Source of the DNA: Streptomyces sp. AM 4-1-1
GTDB taxonomy: Bacteria; Actinomycetota; Actinomycetes; Streptomycetales; Streptomycetaceae
Direction: 5' to 3'
Assembly (NCBI RefSeq): GCF_029167625.1
Contig: NZ_CP119146.1
Coordinates: forward strand, 186,001 to 250,000
DNA: 64,000 bases
Shown piece by piece: positions 58,094 to 64,000 of the stretch (position 1 is its first letter; the number at the start of each line of letters is the position of its first letter). A model generated the notes under the pieces. That model had not been told where the DNA came from. It searched no databases and was given only the letters and a program-made list of their open reading frames with translations. A program made the position numbers and the translations under genes.

Positions 58094-60720
58094 CAGCTAC
58101 CACCGCCGTGCTTGAGGGAGGCGCCGGAGGGCAGACCCAGCTGCTTGACGAAGAAGTCGGAGAAGTTCTGGCGCAAGTTGTTCTTCCTCTCTACGGCGTG
58201 GTCCAGGAACGCGGTCGCGATCTGGTCGTTGCTGACCTGGGACTGCGGGATCTTCAGTGCCTTCGCTGCCCGGCTGCGCATCTGCGGCACCCACGCCACG
58301 CCACTCTTGGCACCCTCGTGCGCGGTGGAGTGCAGGATGGAGCGCAGCTGTGCGTCCGGCATGGACTCGAACTTCTTGATCACCGGGTGCGCGGCGGCAG
58401 GGTTGATCTTGACCCCGCTGGCGAGACCACTGCCCAGGGCTGCCTGGTAGAGCTTCTGGTGGACGGGAGTGAACCCGCCCCCGCCGCTGGGGGCGTAGTC
58501 CACCGACAGCTTGTCCGCGCCGAAGTGCTTGAAGGCCTGACCGCGGTCGATCTGCACGAGGCCGCCGGAGGGCGTGCTCAGCCAGTTGTCCTGGTGACCG
58601 TCGTGTTCGCCGACGAGCCACGACCCCACGTGCGACCGGACGATCGCGTCGACCTGGGACTGTGTCCACTGACTCGGGCTGGAAGTGAACGGCTTGGCGT
58701 CCTTGAGCAGCGGCTGGATGGAGCCGACCGTTCCGTCGGCCTTCTTGTGGTGATACACCGGCACAGCCGGCACGCCACCCAGCGACAGGACGTGGGACGC
58801 GGCGGCTTCGGTGTGCCCCAGGGCACCGCCGTGGTTGTGGTCGGCCTTGAACATCCACTGCGAGCCGTCGGGCGCAGCGTGGATGGTCTTGGCGTACGTT
58901 CCGCCGAGGTTCGACGCTGTGGTGCCGGGGCCGAAGGCCCAGCCGGCGACCTCTTTGGCGTCCACGCGGGCAGGCATGTCCTGGTGGGTCGCCTTGGCGT
59001 GCTGGACCGCTGCCATCATGGCCTGGACGTTGGCGTTGAACGAGCCCGGCTTCGGCGCCTTCACCGGCTTCGCCGCAGGTGCGGCCGGCTTCGCCCCGGA
59101 GCCGGTGGCATTCGCAGGCAGCTTGCTCGCCAGGGCCTGGACGGCCTCGTCCGAGGCCAAACCTCCGTCGGGCTTCATCGAAGGCGCCGCCGCGGCCGCC
59201 GCCTTGGCGGCCTTGGCCGCCTCCTTCTTCGCGACGTCCGCAGTGACCTTGTCCTTGATCGCCTGCTGGTCGTACTTCTCGTTGAAGCTCGCGGCAATGT
59301 AGTTCTGGACCTGGGCACGCGTGGCCTTGGCGTTGTTGTCCATCCCTAGCTCGGCCGCAACGCCGCGCAGGTCGGAGAGCTTCTGCTTCGCGGCCCACGC
59401 CTTGAAGTCGTTCGTCAGATCGCCGGGGTGAAGGTACTTCCCTGGCCCGAGGGCCGGATGCTCGGCGTACGGAGTGTCGCTGGCACCCCCTTGCTGGGTG
59501 TAGGCGTACCAGCCCTTCACGGCCATCTGCATGTCTTGGACGTCGCCGGCGTTCTTCGCCCAGGCGGCGATCGTCTGCGGTGCGCCCGGGTCGCCAGCCG
59601 CCGGGAGGTTCAGGGGCTGCCCGCCCTCGGGCGCCACCGCAATGTGCGCGGCGTACCCGGCGTCGAGATTCGACAGCTGCTCCTGTCGCTTGGCCGCCAC
59701 GGCCTTCAGCGACTCCACTTCACTCTCGGGTGTGTTCGGCCGCATGAGTGTCACGAGCTGCTGGCCACTGAGGTGCGTCGCCTCGGTCTCGCTCAGCTGG
59801 CCAGTAGCGAGAGCCTCCTGAACCGAGGGCTGGACCACCTTCGGGTGCATGTACTTATGGGTGAGGACCTCGTCAACCGCCAACTTGGCCTCGGCCTTGG
59901 TCTTGGCCAGGTCCTCGCCGAGCTCAGGACAGTCGGCCGAGGCCAATTTCTGCTCGGCCGCGAGCATCGTTTGGAGGGCCTCGGCCTGTTTTCCCTGCCA
60001 CTGGGGCCCGTAGGTCTTCGACGCGTCGGTCCAGGCGTCGATCGACGCGGTTACTGCCTGGGCGGAGGCCGTGACCTCGTCCGGCGTGGCCTTCCACGCG
60101 CCGCCACTGAGGGGCGGGTCGGTGCCCTCGATCTCGTGCAGGTCGGCCAGCGTCATTCCACCGACCGTCTTGCCAGCGAGCAGCTCGTTGTACCGGTTGA
60201 GGGCGGCGGCCTGGATCTTCGCCTTGGACGGGATGTCGCCCGGGTATGCGGGGTCGAGCCAGTGGATGAGGGGGTGCTGGCCCTTGCCGGACAGGCCCAC
60301 AAGAGCGGGGTGCTCGAAGCCCTTGGCCTCGGCGATCTCGCGCAAGTCATCCTCGTCGAGCGAGTTCAGGTAGGCCAGGGTCTGCGCCTTCAGCGCCTTG
60401 GTGTGGGCTTCAATCTCCTCGTCGGAAGCGCCCGCCTCCTTCAGTTTCTCGATGGCGTCCTGAGCCTGTTCAACCTGGCCGACGAAGAGGTCGTACCGCT
60501 CGACGGGGTCCGTCGGGACCTCGTCCTCGGGATCGAGGGCGAACGGCGGGCCGGCGAGCTCCCCCATGAGGTCCATCGCGACCATTAGGTCGGCCTTGGC
60601 CTGGACCTCTTCATCGGACATCGCCTGTGCCGGCGCCTCGGCCACCACATCGTCGGTCTCAGATGCCGTGGTGGGTCCCACCGCGTAGGAAGCGTGCGAG
60701 GACTTGCTGCCGGTGCCCAT
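58093..60720 (-). CDS. Large tagged protein with kinase-like C-terminal domain
   Basis: An 875-residue protein starting MGTGSKSSHASYAV, the same tag as the 757-residue neighbour. It has repeated SAP/HeH-like helices (DDLREIAEAKGFEHPAL, LSDLRGVAAELGMDNNAKAT) and an Ala/Lys/Pro linker. The C-terminal domain reads like a HipA/PI3K-type kinase: WMFKADHNHGG (ATP-binding Lys), GSWLVGEHDGHQDNWL (residues 698-714, with the catalytic Asp/Asn set) and LVQIDRGQAF (Asp725). SAP-like motifs suggest DNA or protein binding. Substrate unknown. Confidence 0.7.
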   Translation of the reverse strand: MGTGSKSSHASYAVGPTTASETDDVVAEAPAQAMSDEEVQAKADLMVAMDLMGELAGPPFALDPEDEVPTDPVERYDLFVGQVEQAQDAIEKLKEAGASDEEIEAHTKALKAQTLAYLNSLDEDDLREIAEAKGFEHPALVGLSGKGQHPLIHWLDPAYPGDIPSKAKIQAAALNRYNELLAGKTVGGMTLADLHEIEGTDPPLSGGAWKATPDEVTASAQAVTASIDAWTDASKTYGPQWQGKQAEALQTMLAAEQKLASADCPELGEDLAKTKAEAKLAVDEVLTHKYMHPKVVQPSVQEALATGQLSETEATHLSGQQLVTLMRPNTPESEVESLKAVAAKRQEQLSNLDAGYAAHIAVAPEGGQPLNLPAAGDPGAPQTIAAWAKNAGDVQDMQMAVKGWYAYTQQGGASDTPYAEHPALGPGKYLHPGDLTNDFKAWAAKQKLSDLRGVAAELGMDNNAKATRAQVQNYIAASFNEKYDQQAIKDKVTADVAKKEAAKAAKAAAAAAPSMKPDGGLASDEAVQALASKLPANATGSGAKPAAPAAKPVKAPKPGSFNANVQAMMAAVQHAKATHQDMPARVDAKEVAGWAFGPGTTASNLGGTYAKTIHAAPDGSQWMFKADHNHGGALGHTEAAASHVLSLGGVPAVPVYHHKKADGTVGSIQPLLKDAKPFTSSPSQWTQSQVDAIVRSHVGSWLVGEHDGHQDNWLSTPSGGLVQIDRGQAFKHFGADKLSVDYAPSGGGGFTPVHQKLYQAALGSGLASGVKINPAAAHPVIKKFESMPDAQLRSILHSTAHEGAKSGVAWVPQMRSRAAKALKIPQSQVSNDQIATAFLDHAVERKNNLRQNFSDFFVKQLGLPSGASLKHGGGS

Positions 60721-61121
60721 CAGACATCACCGCGCGGCGGGAGCGCAGGGAAGACCTCGGCGAGCAGTCCGTCCAGAACGAGGTCGGCTGCGTGCGTGAG
60801 GTCGAGCGCGCCCTCCGGAACGTCCGCCGGTTCGAGCGAGCACGTGCCCCCGGACTGCGCAATCCAGCGCTCGATGTCCTGGCTGCTGGTGGTCTCGCCC
60901 AGGCGCTCGCGCCAGGGGGCGGCCGGCTCGTAGACGAGGGGGACCCAGCGCACGACCCGTTCGGCTGGCTGGCGGTTCTCGTCGAGGCCGAGCACGGCGA
61001 CGGGGTCGACGGGGAGGCCGGCCGCGGGGTGCCAGACGAGCAGGATCCACAGTCGCCAGGCCGGAGCGGCCGTCGACGGCTCCGCCGTCTGGGTTTCAGT
61101 GGTGTCGGGTTCGGTCGTCAC
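60720..61121 (-). CDS. Unknown protein heading the tagged-protein operon
   Basis: A 133-residue protein with GTG at 61119-61121 and a strong GGGAGGAG Shine-Dalgarno. It has an acidic Thr/Glu-rich start (TTEPDTTETQTAEP), a hydrophobic Trp-rich stretch (AWRLWILLVWHPAAGLPV) and a helical acidic end (ALDLTHAADLVLDGLLAEVF). It overlaps the kinase-like gene start by one base and lies directly under element R2b. It may be a chaperone or adaptor, by analogy with small genes before large effectors. Confidence 0.65.
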   Translation of the reverse strand: MTTEPDTTETQTAEPSTAAPAWRLWILLVWHPAAGLPVDPVAVLGLDENRQPAERVVRWVPLVYEPAAPWRERLGETTSSQDIERWIAQSGGTCSLEPADVPEGALDLTHAADLVLDGLLAEVFPALPPRGDV

Positions 61122-61143
61122 GGAGGCTCCTCCCAAAGGTGCT

Positions 61144-61194
61144 TTCACCTGCTACAGGTGTGGGAGGAGCCGCCGGTGTGACAGTGCGCGCGAA
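61144..61194 (-). promoter_or_regulatory. R2b: second copy of the R2 regulatory element
   Basis: It has the same CACCTGCTACAGGTG palindrome (61146-61160) and GGTGTGACAGT block as R2a, at the same spacing, 23 bases upstream of the start of the tagged-protein operon and 8 bases after the stop of the DUF4417-like gene (61202). Confidence 0.65.
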
Positions 61195-61201
61195 GAAGTT
61201 T

Positions 61202-62317
61202 TCAGCGACCGGGCGGGAGCGAGGCCATGTACTGGACCGTAGCGGCGAAGGCGTCCTCGCTCCGGGCGTGAACGTCCTCGCGACCGTTGGCCGTCATGAT
61301 CGCGCCATGCAGGGCGTACTGGTGCGGGTTCTGCGAGATCAGGGTCAGCCGGGGGCCGAAGATCTGCGCCATCTCGGCAATGCGGTTGGCCCGGGACAGA
61401 CCGGTAAGGAAGACCGGCATGTCCTCGGGGAGGTTCTCGGCCAGGAAGTGCAGACCGGGCCGCTCCCAGCTGTCCCAGTCGGCGTTGTCACGGACCGTCT
61501 GCACGTTGATGGCGATGGCGGCTGGCTGGGTGTCCTCGATCCAGGAGACGTAGCGCTGGAGGTCCTCGAGCCGGAACCAATAGCAGTTCGGCACGACGTT
61601 CACGCCGGCCTCGGCGAACTCCTGCGCGAGGAGGAGCGATCGGCGCATGTTGAGCAGGTGTTCCGTGCGCGGCCAGTCCCCGTAGATGCTGTAGTTGCAC
61701 GAGAGGACCAGGTCCCACTCCTGCTCGGCGATCCGCTCGACGAGCCTGTCGGTGCCGCGGCGGGTCCAGAAGGCCTCGACGAGCGGGTCCTCGCCGTAGC
61801 CGACCAGCACGGCCTTCTGGTGGTCTTTGAGGGCGAGGGCCTGGCGGGCGGTCTGCTCGGTGAACCGCTTGTAGAGCGTGTGGGTGTCGGGCGAGAACAC
61901 GCGCCGCAGACCGACGCCGTAGGCCGGCCAGTTCAGGCTGGCGTCGAGCTTGGTGACCGCGGAGCCGTCGGTCATGGGGATGAAGGACGGCAGGCCGTCG
62001 GGCAGCGTGCTGTCGACGTTGATGTCGTCGAAGGTCAGGGTGCCGCCGACGTCCGCCATCCATCCGGCTATGTCGGTCCGGCTCCCGCACCGGATCGGGC
62101 ACTTGCGGGTCACGCACGCGTTCGCCGGTGCGTCGGCCTCGGCTGCTGAGCACCCGCAGAACCGGCAGTCCGAGTTCTGGCCGGTGCACAGGGGCTCGAC
62201 GGTGGCCGGACCGCCCCGGCCGTCGGGCCCGGCGTAGAAGGCGCAGCTGTTGCAGTCGCAGCCGCGGCCCGGGAGGGGAACGCCGACGGTCGGGATGGGC
62301 AGGCAGACACTGGTCAT
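61202..62317 (-). CDS. Cys-rich DUF4417-like protein
   Basis: A 371-residue protein. The N-terminus has a dense Cys set (CDCNSCAFYAGPDG, CTGQNSDCRFCGCSAAE, CVTRKCPIRCG) able to hold metal or Fe-S clusters. The rest reads YSIYGDWPRTEHLLNMRRSL, GVNVVPNCYWFRLEDLQRYV and LTGLSRANRIAEM, close to DUF4417 proteins from memory. Its function is unknown; DUF4417 genes are common on phages and plasmids. The ATG overlaps the ParB stop by 4 bases, so the two are cotranslated. Confidence 0.7.
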   Translation of the reverse strand: MTSVCLPIPTVGVPLPGRGCDCNSCAFYAGPDGRGGPATVEPLCTGQNSDCRFCGCSAAEADAPANACVTRKCPIRCGSRTDIAGWMADVGGTLTFDDINVDSTLPDGLPSFIPMTDGSAVTKLDASLNWPAYGVGLRRVFSPDTHTLYKRFTEQTARQALALKDHQKAVLVGYGEDPLVEAFWTRRGTDRLVERIAEQEWDLVLSCNYSIYGDWPRTEHLLNMRRSLLLAQEFAEAGVNVVPNCYWFRLEDLQRYVSWIEDTQPAAIAINVQTVRDNADWDSWERPGLHFLAENLPEDMPVFLTGLSRANRIAEMAQIFGPRLTLISQNPHQYALHGAIMTANGREDVHARSEDAFAATVQYMASLPPGR

Positions 62318-63657
62318 GCTGCTTCGCTTCCTTCGGTGATTGCGTCGTCGTCCGTCGCGCCGTCGGCGGACGCGTCGTTGAGATGGGCGTGGAGCTCGCG
62401 CAGGGCGAGGCGCAGGGAGCCGCGGTCGTACCGCGCGATCTCCTTGCCGGCCCGGACCTCGGCCAGCAGCCCGCGGATGCCGTCCAGCGCGGTGCGGATC
62501 GTGTTGGACTCCACAGCCGGACGGCTCGGGGCGGCGTCGGCCAGCATCGCTTCTGGGGCGGCTTCCGGTGCCGGCGCCGCAGGCTGCAACGGCCTGTCCG
62601 GCTCCGCGATCGCTGCCACTTCGTCCACGCCGAGGGGCGAAGCAGCGTCGTCGCCGCCTTCTTCGGTTTCCTCCTGGCCCTCCGCCCGGGTGGGGACCCG
62701 GGTGAGCTTCGCCCGGCGGTCGGCGTTCGCCGCGTCCTGCCGCTCCTCGGCTTCGGTGATGATCTCTTCTGGCCCGAGCTCGGGCTCCTCCAGGCCGACG
62801 TTCACGGCCGTCGGCAGCAGGTGGAGCCGCTTGGTGGACTTCAGCGCGGCCCAGATGCCCTCGGCGGCCTGGGCCCGGCCGTTGCGAAGCTCGGCGAACC
62901 GGATCCGGGTGTTCAGGCGGACTGCGGCCTCGTCCATCTCCTCGGTGAGGTCGCGAGGCAGCGCGCGGAAGGCCCGCACGAGCTCGCCGGCCTTGCGCTC
63001 GTTGAGCTGCAGACCGAGACGGTCCAGCACCTCGCTCCAGGGGGCGGCACAGGAACTGTCGGTGCCGCGGATCTTCTCCAGGGCAAGGAACCGCTCGGCC
63101 GGGTCAGGGATCGCGTAGACCTCCTGCGGCACGGGCTTGCCGGCCTTCAGGAGCTTGCCAACGAGGATGGCGCATCGCTGGTACAGCAATGCGGCAGCCT
63201 GCTCGCCCGGGCGGAGGGGCTCGCGGGCAAAGTTTTCGACGAAGCGCCACATGTGGCGCTCCTCCTCGGACAACGGGCCCGGGCAGACCACGGCCGGCAG
63301 CGCCTGGAAGTGCGGGTTGTCCGGACGGTTGACGGCGCCCCAGCGCATCGCGCGCAGGCGGCGCTCCCCGGTGACCAGGCGGATCGTCGGCGCCTTGCCG
63401 TCGACGACGATCTCCTCGGCCAGGACCGGCTCCAGGAGGCCGATGACGGACATGGAGGAGATGAGGTCGGCGAGCTCGGACGGAGGCAGTGAGTCGGAGG
63501 GGTTGCGGGCGTGGGGCTCGGTGAAGGGCGCACCCTGCCCGCGTAGCGGCAGCATCTCGAATCGCCGCTGCCGCAGCTTGACGCTGCGGTGCAGGATCTC
63601 GGTGAGCCGGATCATGCTCCCGCCGTCCGGCGGAGCCGCGAGCGAGGTACTGGTCAT
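62314..63657 (-). CDS. parB: ParB/Spo0J-family protein
   Basis: A 447-residue protein. The N-terminal domain has the ParB-type nucleotide pocket and specificity motif: SSMSVIGLLEPVLAEEIVVD, then VTGERRLRAMRWGAV, followed by an arginine/glutamate helix region (VENFAREPLRPGEQAAALLY). The C-terminal half is acidic and Ala-rich with a dimerisation-like helix (LRLALRELHAHLND). It may bind parS-like sites for partition, or act as a ParB-like CTP switch. No ParA partner is visible in the window. It is followed by the DUF4417-like gene. Confidence 0.8.
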   Translation of the reverse strand: MTSTSLAAPPDGGSMIRLTEILHRSVKLRQRRFEMLPLRGQGAPFTEPHARNPSDSLPPSELADLISSMSVIGLLEPVLAEEIVVDGKAPTIRLVTGERRLRAMRWGAVNRPDNPHFQALPAVVCPGPLSEEERHMWRFVENFAREPLRPGEQAAALLYQRCAILVGKLLKAGKPVPQEVYAIPDPAERFLALEKIRGTDSSCAAPWSEVLDRLGLQLNERKAGELVRAFRALPRDLTEEMDEAAVRLNTRIRFAELRNGRAQAAEGIWAALKSTKRLHLLPTAVNVGLEEPELGPEEIITEAEERQDAANADRRAKLTRVPTRAEGQEETEEGGDDAASPLGVDEVAAIAEPDRPLQPAAPAPEAAPEAMLADAAPSRPAVESNTIRTALDGIRGLLAEVRAGKEIARYDRGSLRLALRELHAHLNDASADGATDDDAITEGSEAA

Positions 63658-63693
63658 GGCGCTGCTTCCTTCAGGGCCGCGGGGCGCGGCCGG

Positions 63694-64000
63694 TCACTTC
63701 GTGGCCAGGTAGAGGTCGGTGGGGGCAGGGCGGGCAGACGGCGTGCCGCGCAGCAGCGGAGTGAAGATCGGGGCGAAGGGCCCGTGCTCCTGGAGTTGCT
63801 GCAGGGTGGTGACGCCGATGCTGATGTCACCCTTGAGCCGGCCGAGGCGGACATCCGCGCTGGCGCGCGTGTAGAGGTCTTCGGTGCGCGCGGCCAGGCG
63901 CTGCGGGCGCCGGTCGGGCTCCCCGGCCTTCGGTGGTGCCGCATCAAGGATCACCAGGACTCGGGGGAAGACCGGGTAGTTGTACATCCACGCTGGCCGG
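63694..64000 (-). CDS. C-terminal end of a probable replication-relaxase protein (partial)
   Basis: The frame is open to the right edge of the window. About 101 residues are seen: RPAWMYNYPVFPRVLVILDA, RRPQRLAARTEDLYTRASAD, GVTTLQQLQEHGPFAPIFTPL and DLYLATK to the stop. YPVFPRVLVILD resembles the C-terminus of actinobacterial replication-relaxase family proteins, which act in plasmid transfer or replication. The gene lies just upstream of parB; a short GGCCGCG/CGCGGCC hairpin (63675-63691) is between them. Confidence 0.55.
   Translation of the reverse strand, partial: RPAWMYNYPVFPRVLVILDAAPPKAGEPDRRPQRLAARTEDLYTRASADVRLGRLKGDISIGVTTLQQLQEHGPFAPIFTPLLRGTPSARPAPTDLYLATK

Overview
This is high-GC actinobacterial DNA, almost certainly Streptomyces: GTG starts are common, TTA codons look rare, and it carries a SAV_2336-type protein, a HU-like protein with a Lys/Ala tail and a lasso peptide cluster. 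A ParB-family protein (62314-63657), the end of a probable replication-relaxase (63694-64000), an extra NAD-dependent DNA ligase, a HU homologue, many DNA-modification-type proteins and few housekeeping genes suggest a large plasmid, integrative element or phage-plasmid rather than core chromosome. No rRNA, tRNA or CRISPR array was seen.

Layout. (1) 1-4.2 kb: a partial plus-strand gene, then a minus-strand operon with a secreted HNH nuclease (under element R2a) and a lipoprotein. (2) 4.2-17.0 kb and 30.7-54.7 kb form one backbone, nearly all on the minus strand, organised as twelve operons. Each opens with a nearly identical promoter, here called R1: -35 TTGCGT, exactly 17 bp of AT-rich conserved spacer, -10 TAcTGT. 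Many operons end close to the next R1 promoter, and GC-rich hairpins occupy many intercistronic gaps. Products include a TetR regulator, LigA, a SAV_2336-family protein, three N6-methyltransferase-like proteins (two lacking the NPPY motif), a DUF4007 protein, a PAPS-reductase-like ATP pyrophosphatase, a DUF6884 protein, a Mom-like DNA-modification protein, a GNAT enzyme, a HU protein and a protein with several helix-turn-helix modules. (3) About 17.33-30.68 kb is a 13.35-kb mobile island inserted into the mom-like gene. Joining the flanks through a shared GCGCG restores one 316-codon frame. The island carries a tripartite recombinase set (tyrosine recombinase, small HTH protein, large Zn-finger recombinase-like protein), an XRE regulator with a TTA codon, an unusual M20 peptidase and a complete lasso peptide cluster. 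The predicted lasso core is GSAGNNNADDTQYWQ. (4) 48.7-50.7 kb is a plus-strand pair headed by an ADP-ribosylglycohydrolase fused to a dual-specificity phosphatase. (5) 52.5-53.5 kb is a scar: a GP88-family gene broken by a 5'-truncated group II intron end joined to the 3' part of an IS30-family transposase gene. (6) 54.7-61.2 kb is an operon behind element R2b. It encodes two large proteins that share the N-terminal tag MGTGSKSSHxSYAV; one ends in a kinase-like domain and the other in a possible ADP-ribosyltransferase-like domain. (7) 61.2-64 kb holds a Cys-rich DUF4417-like protein, ParB and the relaxase end.

How it works together (inference). The R1 promoters make the backbone one coordinated regulon rich in DNA modification and protection functions. 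The recombinase island has brought natural-product cargo into it and broken the mom-like gene. Two further genes (8067-9828 and 33322-33994) appear frameshifted as given.
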